A stretch of DNA of 64,000 nucleotides, taken from Mycobacterium bourgelatii. Lineage in GTDB: Bacteria; Actinomycetota; Actinomycetes; Mycobacteriales; Mycobacteriaceae. A program made the translations under genes and the position numbers. This document shows positions 32,780-41,685 of this stretch, in pieces (within the stretch, counting starts at the first letter, position 1; each line of letters opens with the position of its first letter). The stretch is from contig NZ_BLKZ01000001.1 of assembly GCF_010723575.1 (NCBI RefSeq), positions 1,550,001 through 1,614,000 of the forward strand, read 5' to 3'. The notes beneath the pieces are model-generated. The model was not told the DNA's origin and did not search any database. It was given only the letters and a program-made list of their open reading frames with translations.

Positions 32780-33000
32780 TTAACGCCGGGCGGGCGCGGC
32801 GTCCCGCAACGGACGCAGGAGTCCTTCTTGGGCCACGCTAGCGATCAGCACGCCGGATTGGTCGTGAAAGCTGCCGCGGGCCAGTCCCCGCGTGCCGATG
32901 TTTGCCACCGGGGAGGCGGTGAACAACACCCACTCGTCGACGCGGGGCAACCGATGAAACCACAGTGCGTGGTCGATGCTGGCCGCGAAGGCCATCGCCA
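32780..33000 (-). pseudogene. Acyl-CoA thioesterase II (TesB) C-terminal fragment
   Basis: About 70 residues of a TesB-type hot-dog thioesterase: ASIDHALWFHRLPRVDEWV and GLARGSFHDQSGVLIASVAQEGLLRP, the family's C-terminal hot dog. The N-terminal two-thirds are absent. It joins the FadD fragment at about 33000. Confidence 0.8.
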
Positions 33001-33490
33001 CCCGGCGCCGCGCCATGGATGATGTAGCGCAGCGACGAAGTGTCATAAGAGTTGCGCACCTCCGCCGGCAGCGCGAGCAGCCGGTGAAACATGGTCGGGA
33101 CCGTGTGACTGTGGCTGACGCGGTGGCGTTGGATCGAGCGCAGCGTTTCTTCGGCGTTGAACTTGTTGGTCATGATCACCGTGGCGCCGAACGTGATCGG
33201 CATCGACAGCGAAAACACGATCGGGGCCGCGTGGTACAGCGGGCCGGTCAGCAGGTGGGCGTCGCCGCTGACATATCCGGCGACGTTGGCTGTCGCCGAT
33301 CCCGGCACCGATCCCGAGGGCCGCCACACGCCTTTGGGTTGGCCCGTAGTTCCCGACGTGTACAACATCAGCCCGCCGGGAATCGGGTCGGCGATCGGCG
33401 CGCCGGACTGGCGGCTGAGTTCGTATTGGTAGCTGTCGAAGCCCGCTACCTGGTCGAGGCTTGCGGCAGTTACCTTGGGGCGACCGACCA
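33001..33490 (-). pseudogene. Acyl-CoA/AMP ligase (FadD) internal fragment
   Basis: The middle of an adenylate-forming enzyme: AMP-binding P-loop LMLYTSGTTGQPKG, then PLYHAAP, TVPTMFHRLL and YIIHGAAP. Both the N-terminal part and the C-terminal catalytic subdomain are missing. It breaks at GAAP, where TesB-like sequence begins. It is not functional. Confidence 0.82.
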
Positions 33491-33541
33491 CCAAAGTCGC
33501 CGCGAAGAAGGAGCACTGGCTATCGGCTTTGTAACGTGTTG

Positions 33542-34214
33542 TCAGGTCAACTGATAGTCCGACAACGCGAACCGGCGCGCCTGGCGGTTGGCGTTGAGGG
33601 TGGATGTCGGTCGCAGGATTGCCGCCTCGCCGTGCTGGTTGAAGTAGTAACTGCGCGAACCTGCGCACGACCCGGCATAGAACACTGACTCGCCAAGGCG
33701 ATTGGTCATCTCATCGAGGAATGCCTCGTTGGCGTCCTCGGTGACTTCGAAGACGGAGGCGTTGGTTCGTTCGATGTGGCGGATAAGCCGGCGCATGTGC
33801 TTCATCTGGGCCTCGATCGTGGTGAAGTACGACAACCCGCTGTACGCGTAGGGGCTGGCCAGGTGGAACAGGTTGGGAAAGTGCGGAATCGAAATGCCCT
33901 GGTATGCCTGGAATCGATTGCTGCGCCACCACTTACCAAGATCGCGCCCGTTGCGCCCGACGATCTCAAAGGCGGGGAAGTTGATGTCCCACAAGTTGAA
34001 ACCCGTTGCCAGGACCAAGGTGTCGATCTCGTGGCGCTGTCCCGAGGTGGTGACGATCGCGTCAGGTTCGATATGGCTGATGGGAGCCGTTTCCAAATGG
34101 ACATTGTGCTTGTTGAAGGCGCGAAGGTAGCTATTGGAGAACGTCGGTCGCTTGCAGCCAAAGTCGTATCGTGGGGTCAGCGCGTCTCGCACCTGCGGAT
34201 CGTGCACCTGCAAC
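33542..34214 (-). pseudogene. Flavin-containing monooxygenase, C-terminal fragment
   Basis: About 224 residues of a class B flavin monooxygenase/Baeyer-Villiger type enzyme, with the ATG motif LVLATGFNLWDINFP and a natural end (RFALSDYQLT). The FAD- and NADPH-binding N-terminal half is missing, cut at the left end of IS copy B. The missing half is not found at the inner end of copy A. Confidence 0.82.
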
Positions 34215-34294
34215 TGAGGTGAGCCCGTCGTAGTGGTCCAGTCGTTGTGGGACTCTGATGCCCGAGTGTTCGGGCAGGAAGAATCGACGACGAC

Positions 34295-34582
34295 ATGGCA
34301 ACGAACAAGCGCCGGCGGCACACGCCGGATCAGATCATCCGCAAGCTCGCCGAGGGCAACAAGCTCCTTGGAACCGGGCAGCAACTCAGCGAAGTGTGTC
34401 GCCACCTCGAGATCACCGAGTCGACCTGGCATCGCTGGGTCGCCCAGTACGGCGGGATGAAGGCCAGCGACGCCAAACGCCTCAAGGAACTTGAGGCCGA
34501 GAACGCCAGGCTCAAGAAGCTGGTCGCCAACCAGGCCCTTGACATCGACATGCTCAAGGAGATCTCGTCGGGAAACTTCTGA
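34295..34582 (+). CDS. IS407-like OrfA (copy B)
   Basis: 95 residues, identical to copy A OrfA except KRLKELEAEN in place of KRLNELEAEN. Same HTH, zipper and slippery GGGAAAC (34570-34576). It is intact and could still supply OrfA protein. Confidence 0.9.
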   Translation: MATNKRRRHTPDQIIRKLAEGNKLLGTGQQLSEVCRHLEITESTWHRWVAQYGGMKASDAKRLKELEAENARLKKLVANQALDIDMLKEISSGNF

Positions 34583-34635
34583 CCCCGAACCGCTCGCGCA
34601 GCATCGCCGCGGCGCTGCGCTTGCGGTTCGGGGTC
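34570..34635 (+). promoter_or_regulatory. Programmed -1 frameshift signal of IS copy B, inverted loop
   Basis: Same heptamer GGGAAAC (34570-34576) and the same 13-bp arms (34581-34593, 34623-34635) as copy A. The 29-base loop 34594-34622 is the reverse complement of the copy A loop with one mismatch. The transframe peptide changes from NRKRSAAAMLRER to NRSRSIAAALRLR, still open. Confidence 0.88.
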
Positions 34636-35167
34636 TCCGAACGGCGGGCGTGCGCGGTGGTCGGCATCCACCGTTCCACCATGCGTCTACAACCACCACC
34701 GATCAGCGATGAGGAGGCCCAATTGCGGGCCTGGCTACGCGCGTTCTCCACCCAGCGGCCCCGCTGGGGATGGCGCCGTGCTGCGATCGCGGCACGGCGA
34801 GCTGGCTGGAAGGTCAACAACAAGCGCATCCGCCGCCTGTGGCGCGAGGAAGGCCTGCGGGTTCCGCAGCGCCGCAGGAAGAAACGCTTGACCGGCATCG
34901 GTGCGCAGGTCGGGGCGATGTGCCCGATCCGCCCGAATGCGATCTGGGCGATGGATTTTCAGTTCGACACCACCGCCGACGGACGAACGTTGAAGATGCT
35001 CAACGTAATCGATGAGTTCACCCGCGAAGCCCTGGCGATCGAGGTCGACCGGGCCATCAACGCCGACGGCGTGGTCGACGTCCTTGACCGTCTGGCCCTG
35101 ATGCATGGGGCACCGGCCTACGTGCGGTTCGACAACGGACCCGAGTTCATCGCCCATGCTGTCAACG

Positions 35168-36650
35168 GAGGAATTGTCAATAGTTGTGGATCCGCGTGTT
35201 TCAGGCGACCTCCGATCCGGCTGATGCGGCCTCGACGGCGGATGGTTCTGGCGGGGTGATGTCGGTTGGTCGTTCGAGGAGTTTGCCTTTGTGGAAGACG
35301 GCTCCGGCGCGGACCAGAGCCACCAGATGGGGTGCATTGACGGCCCGCCAGCGGGCCTGTGCGGCGTCGATCAGCTTGTAGGCCATGGCGATTCCGGCGG
35401 CGCGCGATCCGGGTCCTTTGGTGACTTTGGTCCTCAAACGCACTGTGGCAAAAGTGCTTTCGATCGGGTTAGTAGTGCGCAGGTGGATCCAGTGCTCGGC
35501 GGGGTACTTGTAGAACTCAGGAGTACATCGGCGTCGTCGACGATCTTGGCGACCGCTTTGGGGTACTTGGCACCGTAGCCGACCTCGAAGGCCTTGATCG
35601 CGACCTGAGCCTTATCGATATCCTCGGCGTTGTAGATGTCTTTGATTGCAGCCAACGCGCCCGGGTGCGCCGACTTCGGCAGTGCGGCAAGAACATTCGA
35701 TTGCTTGTGAAACCAGCATCGCTGTTCTCTGGTAGCCGGAAACACCTCGCGCACCGCCTTCCAGAAGCCCAGTGCCCCATCACCGACGGCCAACACTGGG
35801 GCGGTCATCCCGCGGCGACGGCAATCGCGCAGCAGATCAGCCCACGACTCAGTGGACTCCCGGTACCCATCGGCCAAAGCGACGAGTTCCTTGCGGCCGT
35901 CAGCGCGCACGCCCAACATCACCAGCAAGCAGAGCTTCTCCTGCTCCAGGCGAACCTTGAGGTGGATGCCATCGACCCACAGGTAGACGTAGTCAGTCCC
36001 CGACAAATCGCGTTGCCCGAAAGCCTTGGCTTCGTCCTGCCACTGACCGGTAAGCCGGGTGATCGTGGTGGCCGACAAACCGGCACCTGAGCCCAGGAAC
36101 TGCTCCAACGCCGGAACGAAATCACCGCTGGACAGCCCATGCAGGTACAGCAACGGCAACACCTCGCTCATCTGCGGTGACTTCCGCGCCCACGCCGGCA
36201 GGATCGCCGAGGAAAACCGTTGCCGCTGACCCGAATCAACGTCAATACGCTTGTCATTGACCCGCGGCGCAGTTACAGTCACCGCGCCCGCCGCGGTCAG
36301 CACCTCGCGCTCGTGGTGATAGCCATTGCGCACCACCAGTCGGCGCCCGTTCTCATCAACCTCACCGACATGGGCGTCGATGTAGGCGGCAACCTCGGCC
36401 CGCAACGCCGCCGCCAGCATCTGCCGAGCACCATCGCGGACGATCTCATCCAACAACGAGCGCCGGCCGGCCTCGCTGCCGTTGGCCTCATCGGCATCGT
36501 GAACTACCGTGAGCATGGGCGTACCTTCCCAACCAGCGCGCCAACGCCGGTCTTGATCAGAGCTACTGGACTTTCAGATCATCCTCGGGAAGGTGCGCCC
36601 TTTCCTACGCCGCCTCGCCGAGGCTCATCCACAAGTTCTGATCATTGCTC
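35168..36650 (-). mobile_element. IS256-family element nested in IS copy B
   Basis: 1,483 bp. Imperfect inverted repeats of about 24 bp: left GAGGAATTGTCAATAGTTGT.., right end reverse complement GAGCAATGATCAGAACTTGT.., both ending GTGGAT. Flanked by a 9-bp target duplication CTGTCAACG (35159-35167 and 36651-36659), usual for IS256. The transposase is on - and is frameshifted. Confidence 0.9.
35201..36516 (-). pseudogene. IS256-family mutator-type transposase, frameshifted
   Basis: The first part runs from 36516 to about 35520 (MLTVVHDADEANG.. to DDADVLL); the rest is in another frame to 35201 (EFYKYPAEHWIHL, TTNPIESTFATV). A missing base near 35517 explains the shift. DDE residues: Asp in LWVDGIHLKV, Asp in LAVGDGALGF, Glu in NPIES (beyond the shift). 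As read it would be inactive. Family length of about 420 residues is recovered when the frame is repaired. Confidence 0.88.
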
Positions 36651-36954
36651 CTGTCAACGACTGGTGCCGCTTCAACGGCACCGGCTCGCTATTCATCGAT
36701 CCCGGAGCCCCCTGGCAGAACGCCTGGATCGAGTCATTCAACGGCCGACTGCGCGACGAGCTACTCAACTCCTGGCGCTTCGACTCCCTGCAAGAAGCCC
36801 AAATCATCATCGAAGATTGGAGAATCGACTACAACGCCAACCGGCCTCACTCCGCCCACAATGGGCTCACCCCAGCCGAGTTCGCCCTACAGTGGACCAC
36901 GACCCACCAACCGCAAGCCGCATAGCGACTGGACCATCAAACGGGTCCCCCTCA

Positions 36955-36958
36955 CGGT
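36955..36958. repeat. 4-bp target duplication CGGT, right
   Basis: Partner of 28808-28811 at the outer end of IS copy B. On the - strand it is ACCG, inside the TAC CGG codons of the restored cyclase gene. Confidence 0.8.
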
Positions 36959-39900
36959 AGGCAACATCGTCCCCGCGAGCGTGGGCCTGCAAGGCGCGCA
37001 GGCGCAGCAGCGTGATTTGGGGTAAGGCCGCATCGGCCGACACTTTCGCCAATCGATCGATTGCCTGCTGTGCCTCGACCAGGTCGGCATCGGTGCCGCG
37101 CGCTAGTAGCGTCTCCACCAGGAGGCTTGTGCCCCAGACCGCGTAACCGACCCGCTCGTCGACGTTTAGCTCATGCAGGGCTTTGCGCATATCGAGAATG
37201 GCAGCATCGCGATCGCCGTACCAGGCTCTGGCGTAATTGATCAACAATTCGTTGGTCGGGACCAGGGAAGGCATCCGGCTGCGCTGCCAATCGAGGGCTT
37301 GCACCGCGAGTTCGAGTCCGCGGCGACGGTCGGCCTCGGCGTCGCGACACAGCAACGCAACACCCAATGCGTACTCAGTGAAGAGGACTGCGACATCGCT
37401 GCTCGCCCGTAAGGCGGTCTGCACCGCTTCCTCAAACGTGCGCATCGTGACGTCGTCGGCCCGGATCGGCCCGTACCGGACTGCCAGACCGTAGGTCCAA
37501 GGAATGACAATGCCGAGGGTCGCCGGGTCGTTGTTCCGGGCCATCGTGACGGCATCGTCGAGGTCTTGCCGCCATCCCGGGACCCCCCGCCAGCACCGAG
37601 CGATTCCGCGAAATGTCAGCGCGATCGCCAGCGGCGAACCAATGCCGAAACTGGCTCCCTTTGACGGATCGCCCGCGGCCAAGTCGATGAGGTACTGCGA
37701 CCACCGTAGGATCTCGTCGACTTCGCCGGTGTTGAACCAGTTGACGAACGCTATGAACGCCAGGCCTATGGTCAGGTTGGGATCGCCGATCGACTCGAGC
37801 AACGCCATCTGTTCGGATGCCAGGCGCGAGCCTTGACGCGAACGTCCGGCCAGCAGGAGCTCCGATCCCAGCCCGGACATGCCGATGGCCAGCGAAACGT
37901 TATCCCCGGCGGCAGTGCACAACTGCCGCAACTCCGCGAAGCGGCCTTGGCCTTCCTGTAGTGCTTGGGCTTGCCAATCGGTAGCGCACAGCATGGCGCG
38001 GGGGGCGATGCGCATCGTCAGTTGGTTGGGGTCGTCGGCAGGCAATGCGTCGGCGATAAGGCGTGCCCGCTCCCAGCTGACTCGCGCGGCGGCGATGTTG
38101 CGGTTAGTTGACCACGTGGCGGCGCGCAAATGCCAGTCGTACGCCGCGTGCAGTTCGCCTGCGGATTCAAGGTGTTCGGCAATCAGTGGCGCATGCTCGT
38201 CCACCGCGCCGGGCGCAGACTCTTGTATTGCGGCCGCCAGGCGTCGGTGCAGTTCTGCGCGATCGGATTTCAGCTGTGATTCGTAGGCCACCGCGCGGAT
38301 CAACGGGTGACGGAACGCGAACTCGGGGTTTGGGCCGAATTGCACCTGATCGATCAGCTCGGCGGTCAGCAATTCGTGGAACATCGGATCGATCCCGAGC
38401 GCCGCGAGTAGTCCCGCCTCGAAGCGTGCCCCGACTACCGATGCTGCGTTCAATGTCCGCTTGGCCGTAGTGGACAGCCGGTCGAGGCGGGCCTCGATGG
38501 CCGCTTCCACGGTTACCGGTACGGTCACTTCGGCGACATCGGTCCGACAGATGTAGCCACCGTGCTCACCGTCGAACACGCCGCGCTGCACCAATTCGCG
38601 CACCATCTCTTCGACGAAAAACGGGTTACCCGCAGCCCGCTCGGCGATGACCGTCGACAGCTCGCTGACCGACGGATCCGGACCGAGCAACTCAAGGATC
38701 AGGGCCGCGGTGTCCGAATCGCCCAGTGCGGTAAGAGCTATCGTCTGGCTGCCTGGCACACGTGTCAACATGCCCTGATACTCGGGGCGCGCGGTGATCA
38801 GCACCATCACCTTGGTCTGCGGGATGACCCTGAGGAAGTCGGCCAGCATCGACTCGCTGACCGCATCAATCCAGTGCGCATCCTCGATGAGGTACAGCGC
38901 CGCTGCGCTGCGCGCCATCGACATCGTCTTGACCAGTGCGGTGATCCGGCGTCGTCGGGCGTCGGGGTCGATCTGGGGGAGCGGTACGCCGGGGTCGGCG
39001 ATGCCGAGCAGGTCATCAAGCAGCAACAAGTCCTGCGGGTCCGCATCGGAAGGCGCAGTCGCTCGCAGCCGGGTGCGCGCGGCTTCTCCGTCAAGGTCGG
39101 ATACCCCGCTGGCGGCTCGAAGTAGCCGCGCGACGACGCCGAAGGAAATGTCGCGGGCGTGCGACTCGCAGAAAGCCCAGCAGACGTCGATGCCTCGATC
39201 GGCGGTCAGGGCCGCGATCTCCCGGGCCATGCGACTCTTGCCGATGCCCGGCGGGCCCATCACCGCTACGACACAACCGCGGGCGACCATCGCTCGCTCC
39301 GCCATGGCCTCCAAGGCCGCGAGTTCCCAGCGCCGACCGACCAGGCGGGCCTCGACGCGATCAATCAGCCCACCGCGTGGGTTGATCTGGACCAGACGTC
39401 GCGCGCGCATCAATTCGTCTGCCCCCTTGATGCGCACCCACTCCGGTTCAGCGAGCACCGCGAGGTTCTCGACCAGCTGCGCGGTGGCGTCTGACAGCAC
39501 GACCCCCCCGGGGGGCGCCGCCGATTCCATCCGCTGTGCCAGTCCGACATGTTCGCCGGTCGCGGCGTAACCCAGTGACCCCGAACCGATCTGACCGGCG
39601 ATCACGCGGCCCGAGTTAAGGCCCACCCGCAATCGAAGGGCCACGCCGTCGCGGCTGGCCACTTCTGCCGCCAACTGGGCGGCCTCCTCCTGGATTGCGA
39701 GTGCGGCCAGGCATGCGCGAAGTGCGTGGTCTTCCAGCGCGATTGGTGCCCCGAACAGGGCCATGACCCCGTCGCCGTTGTACTCAACGGTCCCGCCGTA
39801 GCGGCGCACCACCAATGCCGAACGCTCCACCAGTTCGGTCATTATTTCGCGCAACCGCTCAACATCCAGGGCTGCGGCGATGTCCATCGAGCGCACCACG

Positions 39901-40046
39901 TCGGCGAACAGCACCGTCACTTGCTTGTATTCAGCAGGTGCCGGTGTCGAGGCTGGAGAAACCGCTGTACCGCATTCGCTGCAGAACTTCGCGCTCGACA
40001 ATAATTCCGCGCCGCATGACCTACACGCCAATCTCACGACATTCAT
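36955..40046 (-). pseudogene. Cyclase-AAA ATPase-TPR regulator, 5' part, interrupted by the island
   Basis: Some 1,030 residues of a 1,071-residue protein. A zinc-ribbon N-terminus (CRSCGAELL..CSECG, residues 8-29) is followed by a class III cyclase domain at about 40-210 with metal Asp residues in LFADVVRSMD and YNGDGVMALFG. The transition-state Asn is replaced (EHVGLAQR for VNxAxR), so cyclase activity is doubtful. An AAA/NTPase follows (Walker A GPPGIGKS near 265), then TPR-like helices to the end. Start ATG 40046. The C-terminal 41 codons lie at 28684-28811 beyond the 8.1-kb island. The present frame runs a few codons into IS sequence, so a nearly full-length product with a foreign tail could be made. 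Confidence 0.87.
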
Positions 40047-40160
40047 GTCGTCGCCGCAAAAATTGGCGCGGTGCCCCCGCGAGCCTCGCCCACATCAAAG
40101 ATTGTGTCACCGCGGGCGGGCCAACGTGGGCTTTATATCGCCGCTCGGCGAACCAGCTGA

Positions 40161-41168
40161 CTACCGCCCAGCGGTGCGGGCCAGATCTATGGCGTACTGA
40201 GTCACGAAGGTGCCGACCGCAGGATCACCCTTCCCGCAGGTTCCGTCGGATTCACCGGGACGCTTGACCCACAGGTAAGCGTCGGCGTGCGCACCACCGG
40301 TGGCGGTTGTCGGCGGAGTGCCCAGCGCCCGGCCGCTGGGGTTGCACCAGCTGTTGTCGGGGTCCGGTGCCGGTCCAACCCCGTTGCGCGACGTGTCGAT
40401 GACGTAGTGCGAACCGTTGGTCAGCCCCGAGATCGCCTCGCCGTAGCCGGTCTCGTCCTCGGTTGTGTAGAAGTTCGCCGTGTTGACGCTGAATCCTCGG
40501 GCCCGGGCGATACCGGCGTTGTTCAGCCGGGCGGCCATGTCCTCGGCGCTATGCCAACGCAGGTGACCAGCGTCGATGTACACGGCAGCGTTCGGATCCC
40601 GCGTCAGTGCCTCGACGGCGTAGCGAATCAGGTCGTAGCGCTCTTGGCGCTGATCACCTTGAAGGCAGTCGGCCATTGCCAGGGCATCCGGTTCGAGGAT
40701 GACCGCTGCCGGTGCGGAGCCCAGACCCGCGGCGATGCCGTCGATCCAGCCCCGGTATGCGGCGCCAGACCCCATACCTCCCGCGGCATAGCTTCCGCAG
40801 TCGCGGTGCGGGATCCCGTAGATCGAGAACACCGGCAGGGCGCCGGCGGCTGCCGCATCTCCCGCATACTTACCGACCGTGGCGGCCGAACCGCCCGGGA
40901 CTATCCAGTACGCCTGCGGCGTGTTGGCGATAAGAGTCAGCTCCGGACTCGGCGGATTGGCCTGCTGCGCGGCCCGCATCGCCGCCGAGTTGGGGTTGAC
41001 GTAGAACGGCATGCCCGCCAGCGGGTTGCCGTCACTGCTGGCGAGGCGTACCGACGGCGCGGGACCGACCTGCGGGGGGTGGGCAAGACTTCCAACGGTG
41101 GCAATGGTGGCAACCGCGACGAGCGGGGCGATCCATCGCGCGATCACACGAGCAGGTGAGAACATCAC
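40161..41168 (-). CDS. Secreted GH6 cellulase (CelA1-like endoglucanase)
   Basis: 335 residues with an N-terminal secretion signal/anchor (residues 8-30, VIARWIAPLVAVATIATVG). Glycoside hydrolase family 6 motifs are clear: SIYGIPHRDCGSYAAGG, the catalytic-acid region VILEPDALA, GHLRWHS, SVNTANFY, DTSRNGVGP, and a late LWVKRPGESDGTC. It hydrolyses beta-1,4-glucan with inversion. M. tuberculosis CelA1 (Rv0062) is the nearest named relative I recognise, and cellulose is reported as a mycobacterial biofilm component. No cellulose-binding module is present. It lies 114 bases downstream of the cyclase gene on the same strand. Confidence 0.9.
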   Translation of the reverse strand: MMFSPARVIARWIAPLVAVATIATVGSLAHPPQVGPAPSVRLASSDGNPLAGMPFYVNPNSAAMRAAQQANPPSPELTLIANTPQAYWIVPGGSAATVGKYAGDAAAAGALPVFSIYGIPHRDCGSYAAGGMGSGAAYRGWIDGIAAGLGSAPAAVILEPDALAMADCLQGDQRQERYDLIRYAVEALTRDPNAAVYIDAGHLRWHSAEDMAARLNNAGIARARGFSVNTANFYTTEDETGYGEAISGLTNGSHYVIDTSRNGVGPAPDPDNSWCNPSGRALGTPPTTATGGAHADAYLWVKRPGESDGTCGKGDPAVGTFVTQYAIDLARTAGR

Positions 41169-41365
41169 CCCGAGAAATTAGCGGACCGGGCTTCGATCGC
41201 CAACCCGTCCCTAGGTAGTGACCGCCATCAGCCTGCCGCTGGACTCCCACGCGCGAAGGAAGACCGTCAGCGGAATCTGCTCGTCGGCTCGTGCTCGCTA
41301 CCGCTGTCGTTGAGGTGCACGGTCTCGCTGCCCTTGTCGACGCCGGTCACTACCACTGAGCCGCG

Positions 41366-41611
41366 ATGACCAGCCACGCCGCGGCCGATGCGCTGCGGCG
41401 GGTGTTCGCCGAACGGGTGGCGCCGAAACTGGCCACCGCCACGCCGGACCATCCCATTCAGCGGATCGGGTTGATGGGGGCGTTCGTGATCGGGCTTGCC
41501 ATCACGAGGTACGTACTGGTCACACCGATCGCGGACCTGAGCCGGGAGGAGCTCAGTCGGTGGGCGGCACCGGTCATCCGCCAACTTCTGGTGGGACCGG
41601 CCCCGTCCTGA
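41366..41611 (+). pseudogene. TetR-regulator C-terminal remnant
   Basis: 81 codons matching the C-terminal ligand-binding helices of TetR proteins (ADALRRVFAERVAPKL, RIGLMGAFVIGLAITRYVL, LSREELSRWAAPVIRQLL). No HTH is present in any upstream frame, so the gene has lost its 5' half. Confidence 0.65.
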
Positions 41612-41630
41612 CGGCGAAAATGCCGCCAGG
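41607..41630. terminator. Hairpin between convergent TetR remnant and PE-MPTR gene
   Basis: CCTGACGGC-gaaaat-GCCGCCAGG is a 9-bp stem with one mismatch and a 6-base loop, between convergent genes. There is no T-run. Confidence 0.35.
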
Positions 41631-41685
41631 GGCGTGATGTGGAACCACGACCCTGACGGCAATCTTGGTATAGGCGCTAAAGGCG

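Larger units (their letters stand above)
34621..36925 (+). pseudogene. IS407-like OrfB (copy B), split by IS256-family insertion
   Basis: The N-terminal part runs from TTG 34621 to about 35167 and has the first two Asp of the DDE triad (AIWAMDFQFDT, VRFDNGPEFIA). The C-terminal part resumes after the inserted element at 36660 with NAWIESFNGRLRDE (Glu) and ends at 36925. A 9-bp repeat CTGTCAACG flanks the interruption. This copy cannot make transposase. Confidence 0.9.
28812..36954 (+). mobile_element. 8.1-kb composite island bounded by two IS407-like copies
   Basis: 8,143 bp: IS copy A, 4,155 bp of cargo (30060-34214) and IS copy B, all inserted in the cyclase-ATPase gene. The outer flanks share CGGT, the inner flanks do not. 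This is the signature of one insertion of an IS-cargo-IS unit, or of cargo entering by recombination into a single resident IS. Cargo: MceA fragment, MerR regulator with a divergent NAD(P)-binding gene (both intact), then fragments of TesB, FadD and a flavin monooxygenase. Confidence 0.85.
34215..36954 (+). mobile_element. IS407-like element, copy B, interrupted by an IS256-family element
   Basis: Second copy of 28812-30059, offset 5,403 bases. Subtracting the 1,483-bp inserted element and one 9-bp target repeat leaves exactly 1,248 bp, the length of copy A. Its outer right flank CGGT pairs with the left flank of copy A. Confidence 0.93.

Noticed and set aside
32602..32841. Small + strand ORF after the NAD(P)-binding gene
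   Set aside because: Trp/Arg-rich, no ribosome site and overlapping the TesB fragment; it looks like GC-driven openness.
30060..34214. A simple target duplication at the inner IS ends (cargo inserted between two independent IS insertions)
   Set aside because: The inner flanks (30060 GTTC, 34211-34214 CAAC) do not match the outer flanks or each other as direct repeats; only the outer pair CGGT matches.
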